Shown: positions 1 to 7,718 of the stretch, piece after piece | Numbering within the stretch: position 1 is the stretch's first letter | Layout: each line of letters begins with the position of its first letter | Source: Parachlamydiales bacterium | Lineage (GTDB): Bacteria > Chlamydiota > Chlamydiia > Chlamydiales > Rhabdochlamydiaceae | DNA: 48,806 nucleotides | NCBI GenBank assembly: GCA_027459675.1 | Contig: DAIDHO010000009.1 | Location: 1 to 48,806 of the forward strand | Direction of reading: 5' to 3' | Notes under the pieces: generated by a model | What the model was told of the DNA's origin: nothing | The model's input: the letters and a program-made list of their open reading frames with translations, nothing else | Database searches by the model: none | Position numbers and translations under genes: made by a program

Positions 1-302
1 CGATTCGGTGACAAGAGGGTATTTTCTTTCATAACCCGCAGTACTCTGTTTCTCCCAACTTTGGTGCCCGCTCGCTTTAGCCGAGCGTGCACCTTCCGGT
101 GTCCTTCTCCCCTGAATGGGGTTGTTTGAAGATCCTTTTGGATTTTTTCCAAAAGGATCTTCTCCTCAACAAGGGGTTTAGGTCCTCGCTTTTCAGGAGT
201 ACAACACTCTCTATAAAAGGTACATCGGGCGATGTCCCAGGTTTCACATACCCGCTTGAGCCCATACGGTTTGTTTGTTGTAGGGGAAATGGTTTGGCTC
301 AT
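1..302 (-). CDS. IS3-family transposase OrfB, N-terminal part (runs off the left edge)
   Basis: Read on the minus strand from an ATG at 302, two bases after the stop of the OrfA gene, this frame stays open to the window edge. It shows the HTH_21-type leader of IS3 OrfB: a stretch reading GEGHRKVHARL followed by VGRNRVLRVMKEN. The DDE catalytic core lies outside the window. OrfA and OrfB are separated by only two bases, so they are probably translationally coupled or joined by frameshifting. No internal stop is visible in this part. Assignment to IS3 is from family knowledge; whether the whole element is intact cannot be seen. Confidence 0.8.
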   Translation of the reverse strand, partial: MSQTISPTTNKPYGLKRVCETWDIARCTFYRECCTPEKRGPKPLVEEKILLEKIQKDLQTTPFRGEGHRKVHARLKRAGTKVGRNRVLRVMKENTLLSPN

Positions 303-304
303 TT

Positions 305-631
305 TTACCACTTCCCTCCCCAAAAAACACCTTGCTTGCGGCTCTTCTCTCGTAAAAGCTCATTCTCCATACAGAGTTCGCCTATCTGTCTTTTAGCCGC
401 CTCAAGTTCTGCATGCAGGGGCTCATCAGATCGATCCTTGAGCAAGAGCTCCATCCGTGCCAATACTGTTTCTTTCCACTTCTCTAGTTGCCCAATAGGA
501 ACTCCATATTCTCGGCTGAGTCCATCTATCGGCTCTCCCTTTAGTAACCTTAAAACTACTTCTTTTTTACGACCTGCTGACCATCTCTTGAAAACAGGCT
601 TTTCTTCATTGGTTTGTGTCATGACTGCCAT
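305..631 (-). CDS. IS3-family transposase OrfA
   Basis: A 108-residue protein with the usual OrfA layout: an N-terminal helix-turn-helix region (FKRWSAGRKKEVVLRLLKG, then a second helix around REYGVPIGQLEKWK) and a C-terminal leucine-rich coiled coil (ELEAAKRQIGELCMENELL). A strong Shine-Dalgarno, AAGGAGG, lies just upstream of the ATG at 631, which supports this start. It is followed immediately by the OrfB reading frame. The element probably begins near 640-675, where the minus strand reads TGAAGTGCCGTAAA; a similar sequence near 918-945 may be another relic end. Confidence 0.85.
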   Translation of the reverse strand: MAVMTQTNEEKPVFKRWSAGRKKEVVLRLLKGEPIDGLSREYGVPIGQLEKWKETVLARMELLLKDRSDEPLHAELEAAKRQIGELCMENELLREKSRKQGVFWGGKW

Positions 632-970
632 TATGACCTCCTTCGGTTTTTTACGGCACTTCAGTTTACCGCAAATCCGTGTCTCAATCTATTGGTGGCA
701 GTATACTTCGATTGCTGCTTAAGGAAATGTAGATGATAATCTGCAAGATGCTTGTATGCTATAAATGTATCCTTGGGAGATAGATTTTCTTCTTCTTGCG
801 GAAAATTGATCGTCATGCCGCTCTCTCATTCTTAAAATTTTAGCTTTAATCTGACCATATCAGAATTGTACCAAAGACACAACACCAAGTTGGTTAAAAG
901 CCGATTGACTTAATCCATTTACGGCACTAAAGTAAATATTTTCCGCAGCAAATTTAAACTGAGGGATATT
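632..970. other. Intergenic stretch between IS3 end and basic exported protein
   Basis: No convincing coding frame on either strand. It contains two related copies of a TTACGGCACT-type sequence (about 648-670 and 918-948), which look like old ends of the neighbouring IS3 element. The rest is AT-rich and probably carries the promoter of the gene at 971; no clear -35/-10 pair stands out. Confidence 0.5.
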
Positions 971-1348
971 ATGAAGAAATTGTTGATGATGTTTGCTTGT
1001 CTCACTTGCTTAACACTTAATGCTTTCACGAATGGGTTCAATCCTGTAGAACAGCAAGATTTTTCCACTTCTACCCCTGGTTCAGATAAAACGGAGTTTA
1101 GCGCTCAAGATGGTTTGAACACTTACTTGGCTAAAGGATTTAAGGGAGGGAGAAGAGGGAAGAAAATGGGTCCTAGCTCTAAGAGAAAAGATCCAAATCA
1201 ACTAAACGAAGGAAATAAGCGAGGGTCAGAACATAAGAAGAATCAAAACCAAAGCAATGAAGAAAGGCATCAAAAAGGACAAGACAGGAAAGGCGATCAG
1301 GACAAGCGGGCTGATGAGAAGAATGATAAACGTCATGGGAAGAAATAA
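971..1348 (+). CDS. Exported, highly basic low-complexity protein
   Basis: A 125-residue protein of unknown function. Residues 1-20 form a clean signal peptide (MKKLLMMFACLTCLTLNAF). A short mixed segment follows (about 21-60), and the C-terminal half is almost entirely Lys, Arg, Asn, Gln, Glu, Asp and Gly, so it is probably disordered and strongly positively charged. A Shine-Dalgarno GAGGG sits at 961-965, six bases before the ATG. The stop is five bases before the next gene, so it should be co-transcribed with the two Ntn-hydrolase genes. It may bind nucleic acid, lipopolysaccharide or a host surface, but nothing in the sequence decides this. Confidence 0.7.
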   Translation: MKKLLMMFACLTCLTLNAFTNGFNPVEQQDFSTSTPGSDKTEFSAQDGLNTYLAKGFKGGRRGKKMGPSSKRKDPNQLNEGNKRGSEHKKNQNQSNEERHQKGQDRKGDQDKRADEKNDKRHGKK

Positions 1349-1353
1349 ACCTT

Positions 1354-1932
1354 ATGGATATGGGTACAGTTTTGGCGGTCAAAAAAAATGGGGTTATCTG
1401 TATTGCAGCAGACTCTTTAACGATCTCAGGTGGCTCTAGAAAGCAAACCGCGGATTACGTGGTCAATCATGATAAAATCATCAAATGTGGTTCTTCTTAT
1501 ATAGGGACTGCAAGTCATTCCTCCTGGCATGCAGCCCTTAAAAGCTACTTTAGCCAGAAGAAGAAAAAACCTTCTTTAGGAACGAGAGAGGAAATCTTTG
1601 ACGAACTACTCAATATGCATCATGTTTTGAAGGAAGAATATTTCCTGGTTCCTCATGAAGATGAGGATGATCAGTTTGAATCTTCTCGATTTGAGTCATT
1701 GATTGTTAATCCCCACGGCATTTTTAAGACTTATAAGCTAAGATCCGTACAGCAGTTCATCCACTTTATTGCAATTGGCACAGGGGCCTCTTATGCCCTA
1801 GGGGCACTATATGCTCTATATGATCGATTAGACTCGGCTGAAGAAATTGCAAGAGAGGCTTTGAATGTAGCTGCTGAATTCGATGATAGTTCTGCCCTTC
1901 CTGGAACATTTTATACGGTTAAATCGAAATGA
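1354..1932 (+). CDS. HslV/proteasome-like Ntn-hydrolase paralogue, N-terminal Thr apparently missing
   Basis: A 192-residue protein whose pattern follows HslV and proteasome beta subunits: MGTVLAVKKNG..CIAAD at the N-terminus, DKIIKCGSSYIG further on (the Lys equivalent to HslV K33), and IGTGASYALGALYALYD near residues 140-155 (equivalent to HslV IGSGG). When MGTVLAV is aligned with HslV MTTIVSV, Gly occupies position 1 and the Asp falls exactly at 17, so the nucleophilic Thr1 seems replaced. Two start codons are possible, at 1354 and 1360. The 3' end overlaps the next gene by ATGA. No HslU-like ATPase is in the window. A pro-form cleaved between Gly and Thr, as in true proteasomes, is an alternative reading. 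Confidence 0.6.
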   Translation: MDMGTVLAVKKNGVICIAADSLTISGGSRKQTADYVVNHDKIIKCGSSYIGTASHSSWHAALKSYFSQKKKKPSLGTREEIFDELLNMHHVLKEEYFLVPHEDEDDQFESSRFESLIVNPHGIFKTYKLRSVQQFIHFIAIGTGASYALGALYALYDRLDSAEEIAREALNVAAEFDDSSALPGTFYTVKSK

Positions 1933-2504
1933 CAACGGTGGCCGCTGTAAAAAAAGGCAAACGATTATGCATTGCTTCTGATTCATTGGCGCTATTTGGT
2001 TCTAGACGAGAAGTCGATGGAAAACATGTTTATGGAGAAGGAAAATTTATCCAAATAGGAGCAAATTACATCGGAATGTCAGGCCATCCTTCTTGGGATT
2101 TAATTCTGAAGCATTATTTTGCAAAACAGAAAAAAATCCCAGAGTGGAAGACAGCCGAGCAGGTTTTTGAATTTTTTCGCAAAATGCATTCCTCTCTAAA
2201 AAAGACTTATTATCTTGATTGTGAGCAACCTAATTTTCTTCCCTTTGAGGATTCAGCCTTTGAATTATTAATCATCAACTCTTACGGCATCTTTGAAGTA
2301 GAATATTCAAGATTAGTGCGTCAATACTCGAAATTTTCTGCGATCGGCACCGGAGAATACTATGCTTTGGGAGCGATTAAAGCGATCTACGACAAGGTGG
2401 ATGATCCAATCGAAATCGCCAAGATAGGAATTGAGGCGGCTGCTCGGTTTGATCGAAAAACAGAACTCCCATTACATACTTGCTGCATTGATTTAAGCAG
2501 GTAA
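1929..2504 (+). CDS. HslV/proteasome-like Ntn hydrolase with intact Thr1
   Basis: A 191-residue protein, about the length of HslV. It begins MTTVAAVKKGKRLCIASDS, matching HslV MTTIVSVRRNG..IAGD: removal of Met exposes Thr1, the Asp lies at 17, and a Lys in GKFIQIGANYIG takes the place of K33 after a short insertion. IGTGEYYALGAIKAIYD near residues 140-156 matches the conserved Ser/Gly region. So the catalytic set of an N-terminal-threonine peptidase appears present. It overlaps the previous gene by four bases (ATGA), suggesting coupled translation and perhaps a mixed ring of both subunits. It is divergent from ordinary HslV; BPH/Anbu-type relatives are an alternative. Function is inferred only. 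Confidence 0.65.
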   Translation: MTTVAAVKKGKRLCIASDSLALFGSRREVDGKHVYGEGKFIQIGANYIGMSGHPSWDLILKHYFAKQKKIPEWKTAEQVFEFFRKMHSSLKKTYYLDCEQPNFLPFEDSAFELLIINSYGIFEVEYSRLVRQYSKFSAIGTGEYYALGAIKAIYDKVDDPIEIAKIGIEAAARFDRKTELPLHTCCIDLSR

Positions 2505-3142
2505 TAGGTTATTCTAATTTACGGCATTTTTCTATGGCGCTGCCCTCCCGCTCCCGTCTTCGGCGAATGGGGCCCCTGCCCCATTCACCTCAGTTGGGCA
2601 TTAAGAACTTTATATTTGGAAAATACCATGAGGGTAACTCCGCCCCCCTCAAACTCCCCCTGTCATGGTGACATTTTAACTTTGGTTTGATACTAAAAAA
2701 TTGTGAAACGGCCCTGTGCGATGCCTGGACCTTGGAAAGAGGCAAGAATAGCCTAAAGAGTGAAGCAGATAATAGACGGAGGAAAGAGGGCGGAGTTTTC
2801 CGAATTCTTTTCTTAAAACTTTTTACAGCGTTTTTCCATGAAAGGTGCAATATCCATCTTCTTCGGTAGGGCCTTTCCCAATTCTCTGGCATAGTAGTTC
2901 TTTGTCCTACTGCGTCAGCATCATCCCGATTTAGGAATTATTTTACCTGAAATGTCGAAAAATTTTGCCCTGTCGTAGCTGTAATTAATTTTTAGAGAAT
3001 ATGCTATGTGTAACCATATCATTTGGAAACCGTATTACTGGTAAACAAGGTGCTATATGATTTTTTTGTCGTGTACAGAGGAAGAAATAGGTCGGCCTAA
3101 ACATGAAATTCCAGCCTTATATGTTGAAGACTATCAAAATAT
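2505..3142. other. Non-coding stretch, no supported gene
   Basis: About 640 bases with a GC-rich part near 2535-2590, unlike its AT-rich surroundings. The open frames here show no recognisable composition or motif. A sequence TTTACGGCA near 2518 recalls the ends seen at 650 and 920, so part of this region may be IS debris. Confidence 0.4.
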
Positions 3143-3174
3143 CCCTCTCTTTCAACTTTCTGTTTAAGAGAGGG
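3143..3174 (-). terminator. Hairpin terminator for the small membrane protein gene
   Basis: CCCTCTCTT at 3143-3151 pairs perfectly with AAGAGAGGG at 3166-3174, leaving a 14-base loop. On the minus strand the stem is followed by ATATTTTG. It lies downstream of the gene ending at 3208. Confidence 0.55.
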
Positions 3175-3207
3175 GTAAATCACCGAACATTCCAGTTTAG
3201 ATCATTT

Positions 3208-3666
3208 CTAGCTGTCAGAGATCTCACCTTGATAAAAAGAGAAATTGGCGGTTTTCTGAGATTCTTTTGTCAAGGAGGAGGGTGATGGCTGCACGACTTT
3301 CTCTGGTTTCAAAGGGGAAATATCTATATTCTTAATGTTTTCTATTTTTGTATCTTGAGTAGGATTAGATGAACCCCGGGAGAATTTTTTAAAATAGATG
3401 TGAATGGAAATAACCCCTCGTTGATTGGCCAAATAAAGCGCTCCCAATGCAGCTAAGATACTAAAAATATTAGAAACCACTGGGAGGTATTGCTTATAGG
3501 TTTTCTCATCAGGGAGAATGTTTTTTAAAGTACTACTATTGTTTCTATTTTTTATAAGTTTTTCTCCTAGTGATGTGACTGAGTACTTTGTAGCAAAAAA
3601 TGAGAAGCCCCCTATGAGCGTTGTGAGTGCAAAATTTTTAAAATGAACACCTGTGATAAAAGACAT
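3208..3666 (-). CDS. Small membrane protein of unknown function
   Basis: A 152-residue protein I do not recognise. It has one hydrophobic segment at about residues 10-27 and a second at about 62-82 (VSNIFSILAALGALYLA), then a polar tail rich in Lys, Ser and Pro. The start is supported by AAAGGA placed about six bases before the ATG at 3666. The gene stands alone between non-coding DNA and a decayed transposase, and a hairpin follows its stop. Two-helix membrane proteins of this kind are common among chlamydial inclusion-membrane candidates, but the hydrophobic segments here are not the closely spaced bilobed pair that defines Inc proteins. Confidence 0.6.
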   Translation of the reverse strand: MSFITGVHFKNFALTTLIGGFSFFATKYSVTSLGEKLIKNRNNSSTLKNILPDEKTYKQYLPVVSNIFSILAALGALYLANQRGVISIHIYFKKFSRGSSNPTQDTKIENIKNIDISPLKPEKVVQPSPSSLTKESQKTANFSFYQGEISDS

Positions 3667-3774
3667 GTTAAGATCCTTTGGTTATTTTCTTAAAAGAACA
3701 GAAGAATTATAACATTTTTATTCTTAAAATAAATATTAAAAATTTATTTAATTTTAGGGTGTTTTGAGAAATTC

Positions 3775-3791
3775 CCTTACCAGAGGTAAGG
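3775..3791. repeat. Short perfect inverted repeat
   Basis: CCTTACC and GGTAAGG separated by three bases. It lies in the gap between the membrane protein gene and the decayed transposase and may be a weak terminator or a scar. Confidence 0.35.
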
Positions 3792-3804
3792 AAGTCCGCT
3801 TATC

Positions 3805-4140
3805 TCATCTGCATCTCAAAATATGAAGCCCCTTTCTCATCATTTTATTCAGAAGGGTACACTTGAGTCGATTTTCTAGGACTGTCCTCTCTGGAGTTTT
3901 GGAAAATGCACGGTCTCTACGCATCCTCTGGTACCTTTTTCTAGCACATCCTTTTCCAGGGACTTTAACTTTCCCTTGACCTTCTCCTTGAACCTGGATT
4001 CCCGTTGCATCGACGAAAGTACAGACGATTAGTGGTTCGATGGGAAAGACGAAAAAAATACTGGGAAGGATTTTTAAATTTTGCTTTGATTTTTTTCTGG
4101 ATGGAAAGGTTACAAAAATTAGGATATTGAGCTTAAGCAA
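3805..4140 (-). pseudogene. Decayed IS5/IS4-type transposase with internal deletions
   Basis: The 111-residue frame keeps two separate pieces of a DDE transposase: VDATGIQVQGEGQGKVKV, like the ID-[SA]-T-G-L-x-V-x-G-E-G-E-W-K-V block of IS5/IS4-type enzymes, and FSKTPERTVLENRLKCTLLN near the end, like the C-terminal F-S-x-x-x-E-R-Q-x-x-E..N-x-L-N block. The catalytic middle between them is missing and the N-terminal part does not fit the family. The sequence just upstream (4126-4147) matches the IS-end repeat found elsewhere in the window. It is almost certainly not functional. Confidence 0.6.
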
Positions 4141-4147
4141 AAGGTCT
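4126..4147. repeat. IS-end relic (GCTTAAGCAA..AGGTCT family), copy 1
   Basis: Reads attgaGCTTAAGCAAaAGGTCT. Related copies lie at 8902-8925 (opposite strand), 22035-22053, 40645-40671 and 41473-41499. Here it abuts the start of the decayed transposase, which suggests the repeat is the terminal sequence of that IS family. Confidence 0.5.
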
Positions 4148-4153
4148 GCTATA

Positions 4154-4184
4154 AGACCCCCCCTCTCATAGAAAAGAGGGGTCT
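4154..4184 (-). terminator. Hairpin terminator for the SH3-repeat gene
   Basis: AGACCCC at 4154-4160 and GGGGTCT at 4178-4184 can pair, extended inward by CTCTC/GAG pairs. It lies just downstream of the stop at 4209 on the minus strand and is followed there by TTAT. Confidence 0.55.
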
Positions 4185-4208
4185 TTGTCAGGGATAGGGA
4201 CAGGATGA

Positions 4209-5462
4209 TTATTCAACAGAAAGAACGAAATAGGCTTTGAATGCAAAGTTGTTATTTGATCTCGGAGCGGCTATGACGGTCACTTTCTTCCCTACATACT
4301 CTTGCAAGTTGATATAGGTGCTATAGAGATACGCTTGTGTCATATCTTTATCTTTTAAGAGATAGTCGCCAGGCTTGCGTTTGACAGGAGAGGTGTAGGC
4401 TTCTACGATACCGGTGAGGACGGTTCCATTTTGACGCTGTTCCTCGTAGAACTCATCCATAGATCTGTTGTCATGGCGAGAAGCCCACGTGAGATAGAGA
4501 GACTCTTCGACAGGCTCCCACATTTTCATGCGGTCTGTCGGATTGATCATCATTTCGGTGAAAGAAGCAGCAGAGGAGGTTTCAGAGGACGCAATTTTCC
4601 CTTCTGATTTTTCCTCTAAATAGGAAATCTTACGTTGGGTGTATTCTTCTTGGAGAACGGTGAGTCCTTCTTTGGCTCTGTCGCAAAGATCTGGAAAATC
4701 TGTAAATTCGCTCATCACCATTTGGTAGTTATGTTTGATGCGCTCGATATCCATTTCGGGAAAATGTTTTTTCATTTCGGCATGAGTAAGAAGAGTTGCT
4801 GCATCGAGAAGCTGTTCGGCTGTCATCCGCCGTTTGTCGATTTGAGCTTTTACTTCAGGTCCCCCGATAGAGGCAATGTAATCTTTTGCAACATAGAAAC
4901 GAGTTCCCGGAGGAGGTGTAATTTCGTACCATTTGTTATTGAGAGAGCTAAGAGTTCCTTTGATATGATCTCCATTATGAAGGTGGCCGATCACAGGAGC
5001 GTCTAAAGAAGGCTCTAAGCGAACGTTAACGCGGCTGCCTTCAACAATACCATCGAGGATAAAGCTCCGGAAGACATAGGCTTTAGTTCCGGAGGGGGGC
5101 TCTACTGCATAAAAATCCCCCTTTTCGCCTACTACCACGAGTAAATCTTGGGGATTGAGCTCTTTTACCACCCGGCCTTCTAAATCAGGCGCAGCACGTA
5201 GACGAACTTTTTTCCCTTTCACTTTGCCTGTGAAAGGGGAAAAAGGTTTTTCGACAATCGCCACTGCAGGTGTTTGTGATTCCACTAAGCCAGGAGCAAA
5301 GAAAGGCTGAGGAATCGGAGAGGGTGTTATTTCAACGGCGTCGATAGCAGAAGGAAAGGTTGTGGCTACATCATCTGAGCCTTCATCGGCAAAACTCAAT
5401 TGGATAGATGACAAACAGTAGATCCCAAAGAATAATGGAACCGACATATAATACTTCGACAT
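4209..5462 (-). CDS. Exported protein with two bacterial SH3-like domains
   Basis: A 417-residue protein with a signal peptide (residues 1-25, ending LSFA), a Pro-rich linker to about 75, and two SH3-type domains at about 79-136 and 141-197. Each carries the usual VRLRAAP / VNVRLEP start and a closing VF.SFI / VAKDYI segment. A helical, Glu/Lys-rich region follows (about 205-290), then a C-terminal beta-rich part. TAGGAGGAT seven bases before the ATG confirms the start. Bacterial SH3 domains usually bind peptidoglycan stem peptides, so a periplasmic or envelope role is likely. By position beside phoH it may correspond to C. trachomatis CT017; I state that from memory only. Confidence 0.75.
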   Translation of the reverse strand: MSKYYMSVPLFFGIYCLSSIQLSFADEGSDDVATTFPSAIDAVEITPSPIPQPFFAPGLVESQTPAVAIVEKPFSPFTGKVKGKKVRLRAAPDLEGRVVKELNPQDLLVVVGEKGDFYAVEPPSGTKAYVFRSFILDGIVEGSRVNVRLEPSLDAPVIGHLHNGDHIKGTLSSLNNKWYEITPPPGTRFYVAKDYIASIGGPEVKAQIDKRRMTAEQLLDAATLLTHAEMKKHFPEMDIERIKHNYQMVMSEFTDFPDLCDRAKEGLTVLQEEYTQRKISYLEEKSEGKIASSETSSAASFTEMMINPTDRMKMWEPVEESLYLTWASRHDNRSMDEFYEEQRQNGTVLTGIVEAYTSPVKRKPGDYLLKDKDMTQAYLYSTYINLQEYVGKKVTVIAAPRSNNNFAFKAYFVLSVE

Positions 5463-5483
5463 GTGGAAATCCTCCTAACTCAT

Positions 5484-5508
5484 AAGAATGTAATAATTCT
5501 CATTCTAA
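5484..5508 (-). promoter_or_regulatory. Candidate operator, Fur-box-like inverted repeat
   Basis: On the minus strand TTAGAATG and CATTCTTA flank the centre, and the core TGAGAATTATTACAT resembles the 7-1-7 Fur consensus. It lies about 20 bases upstream of the start of the SH3-repeat gene, overlapping where its promoter should be. It could equally be a chance AT-rich palindrome. Confidence 0.3.
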
Positions 5509-5552
5509 GAGATTGAGGTTTTTTAGCACCACACAAAAGAAAGAAACACGCT

Positions 5553-6209
5553 CTAACTTCTTAGGACTGCTTGAATATGCTCACAATTTTTATTTCCACA
5601 CGTGCAGCCGACTGGATTGCCTAGAAAGATACTATAATGTTCTTTGCTATCCAATGGATTAGTAACAGAATAAAGTTTATCATTTTCTTGTTTAATATCC
5701 CATGTTCTGAATTTTAAGTCTTCTTCCGTGACTTCTTCTTCCAGTAGGCTTTCTTCTTGAATTCCAAGCGCTGAACGCATAATTTGGCAGTGAGGACAAT
5801 TGCATCCGGGCTCGGGATGTTGCAGATAGGAAATATCGTTAGGAAGAAGAGTTTTGATCATGGTCGAAATTCTTTCGAGCATTTCGGAAGGAAGGGGAGG
5901 AGCATTTTTGTGTTCTTCATTATGCTGGATCATCGAAGCGAGTCCTTCTAAATGCGGAAAAATCAAAGGAAAAGAAAAGCTTTCTTTTCCAACAGAGCTT
6001 TTTTCATTCTCAACAACTGTAGCATGGCAGCTGAAAATTTTCTCGAGAAGGGGGCGCTCCAAGTTAGGAATTTCGACTTTGGAGCCCGTGACAAGATGAA
6101 TAACAAGAACAGGGCCAAAAGGACGGGCTTCAAGTTGGAGCGAAACGATATTTTTCCATGCGGAAGAGATGTAGGGTGGTATACTTAAAACTTTATCGGT
6201 TATTTTCAT
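5553..6209 (-). CDS. Conserved hypothetical protein with CxCxxC cluster and C-terminal SWIM-like motif
   Basis: A 218-residue protein. The start is the ATG at 6209: GGAGG lies six bases before it, whereas the upstream TTG at 6215 directly abuts the Shine-Dalgarno. Two metal-binding clusters are visible: GCNCPHC at about residues 136-141, and GCTCGNKNCEH at about 202-211, which fits the SWIM pattern C-x-C-x(n)-C-x-H. The rest is mixed alpha/beta without a motif I know. SWIM fingers usually mediate DNA or protein contacts. It sits next to the divergent phoH gene; by position it may be the CT016-type chlamydial protein (from memory). Function unknown. Confidence 0.7.
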   Translation of the reverse strand: MKITDKVLSIPPYISSAWKNIVSLQLEARPFGPVLVIHLVTGSKVEIPNLERPLLEKIFSCHATVVENEKSSVGKESFSFPLIFPHLEGLASMIQHNEEHKNAPPLPSEMLERISTMIKTLLPNDISYLQHPEPGCNCPHCQIMRSALGIQEESLLEEEVTEEDLKFRTWDIKQENDKLYSVTNPLDSKEHYSIFLGNPVGCTCGNKNCEHIQAVLRS

Positions 6210-6333
6210 AATCAACCTCCATTTCTTATTATAGCGAAGGATAAAAACGAGCGCAAGAAAATTAGCGATCTGCTATCTCGAGTGCTGAATTAATTTTATG
6301 AGTTACTGAAAATCAAACACTTGTAAAAAAAGA

Positions 6334-6363
6334 TTGTCAAGGGGGTATCGGGTTAGATATTCT
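6334..6363 (+). promoter_or_regulatory. Putative sigma-70-type promoter of phoH
   Basis: TTGTCA at 6334-6339 and TATTCT at 6358-6363 with an 18-base spacer, ending 34 bases before the phoH start codon. Confidence 0.4.
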
Positions 6364-6397
6364 GAAATTAAAATTCTTATTTTAATAAAGGGCCCTC

Positions 6398-7711
6398 ATG
6401 TCAAGAAAGTCTTTTGTCATCGATACGAACGTTCTACTTCACGATCCCGAGGCGATCAAGCGCTTCAAAGATAATGACGTTATTATTCCGTTAGTGGTTT
6501 TGGAAGAGCTTGATACGATGAAGCGACTTTCAGACGAGCTGGGTAAGAATGCCCGTCATGTCATGCGCTATGTCGATTCTCTTAAAAATATAGGCAAGGG
6601 AGATTTGACCGTCGGGGTTCCTATTGAAGACGGCATCCTAGTGAAAGTCCACGTAGAACTCAAACCCCCCGAAAAAAAAACATTCCCTTTGCCTCTGGAC
6701 AGAGCCACGAACAAAATTCTTCTGATAGCTTTCATTTTGAAGGAACAAGGAGAAAATGTCGTTCTTGTATCTAAAGACTTCGTAACACGTGTTAAAGGGG
6801 AGGCTATTGGTCTTGCCTCGGAAGATTACGAAAATCTCAAGTTTTCATATAACAAAGTATATCGGGGATATAGAAAAATCGAGGTCCCTAAGAAAGAGAT
6901 CGACCTTTTTTATAAGGATGGCTCGATTTCAGTCGAAGCCACAGACTTTTCTCCTAATGAATATTGCGTGATGACATCAGCGGAGCAATCTTCTGCTGTG
7001 TGTAAGTATAACCCGGCGACCAAAAAACTGGAGCCTCTCATCAAGCTTACACGAGACGTCTGGGGAATTCACCCCCTCAACATCGAGCAAAAATGCGCGC
7101 TCGATCTTTTGTTAAGAGATGATGTCAAACTCGTGACATTGATTGGACCGGCCGGTACAGGTAAGACGCTCCTTGCTCTTGCTGCAGGACTTAAGAAAGT
7201 GTTCGATGACAATGTTTATACGAAGATCTTGGTGAGTAGGCCCATTATTCCTCTCGGAAAGGATCTGGGTTATCTTCCAGGGACAAAAGAAGAAAAGCTC
7301 TACCATTGGATGCAACCCATCTACGATAACTTAGAATTTTTGTGTTCTTCCACGACAGGATCTTCCAATGGACCGGATGCTCAACAATGGATCGTTGAAA
7401 GTAAGAAGTTGGAAATGGAAGCGGTGACGTATATTCGAGGAAGATCTCTCCCCAAAATGTATATCATCATCGATGAAGCCCAAAACTTAACTCCTCATGA
7501 GGTGAAAACGGTCATTTCACGTGCAGGAAAGGGGACAAAAGTGGTTCTAACTGGAGATCCTACTCAAATCGATCATCCTTATCTTGATCAAGATTCGAAT
7601 GCTCTGACCTATGTGGTCGGTAAAATGCGGGATTATCCCACCTATGGTCATGTTTTTCTCGAGCGTACTGAGAGATCGGAACTGGCGGCTATTGCAGCAG
7701 AAGTTTTATAA
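6398..7711 (+). CDS. phoH: PIN-domain/PhoH-family ATPase (PhoH2 type)
   Basis: A 437-residue two-domain protein. Residues about 1-150 form a PIN ribonuclease domain: FVIDTNVLLHDP (Asp9) and VVLEELD (Glu37) are metal-binding positions. Residues about 225-437 form the PhoH P-loop ATPase with Walker A GPAGTGKT at 250-257, Walker B MYIIIDEAQN at 354-363 and the sensor-like VVLTGDPTQID at 382-392. This fusion is the PhoH2 architecture, for which an RNA helicase/ribonuclease activity is known in mycobacteria; a role in RNA turnover is the likely reading here. The 3' end is followed by a hairpin shared with the convergent small gene. C. trachomatis has phoH in the same neighbourhood as ileS and lepB. 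Confidence 0.93.
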   Translation: MSRKSFVIDTNVLLHDPEAIKRFKDNDVIIPLVVLEELDTMKRLSDELGKNARHVMRYVDSLKNIGKGDLTVGVPIEDGILVKVHVELKPPEKKTFPLPLDRATNKILLIAFILKEQGENVVLVSKDFVTRVKGEAIGLASEDYENLKFSYNKVYRGYRKIEVPKKEIDLFYKDGSISVEATDFSPNEYCVMTSAEQSSAVCKYNPATKKLEPLIKLTRDVWGIHPLNIEQKCALDLLLRDDVKLVTLIGPAGTGKTLLALAAGLKKVFDDNVYTKILVSRPIIPLGKDLGYLPGTKEEKLYHWMQPIYDNLEFLCSSTTGSSNGPDAQQWIVESKKLEMEAVTYIRGRSLPKMYIIIDEAQNLTPHEVKTVISRAGKGTKVVLTGDPTQIDHPYLDQDSNALTYVVGKMRDYPTYGHVFLERTERSELAAIAAEVL

Positions 7712-7718
7712 GAGAAAA

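Noticed and set aside
87-722. Long plus-strand open frame of 211 codons
   Set aside because: It lies opposite the IS3 OrfA/OrfB genes, whose motifs are clear on the minus strand.
2590-2892. Minus-strand open frame of 100 codons
   Set aside because: No recognisable motif, no ribosome-binding site and a composition unlike its neighbours; treated as non-coding.
3057-3167. 36-codon plus-strand frame with AAGG before its ATG and protein-like text (EIPALYVEDYQ)
   Set aside because: Its last codons form one arm of the terminator hairpin at 3143-3174, there is no supporting context, and the length is within chance.
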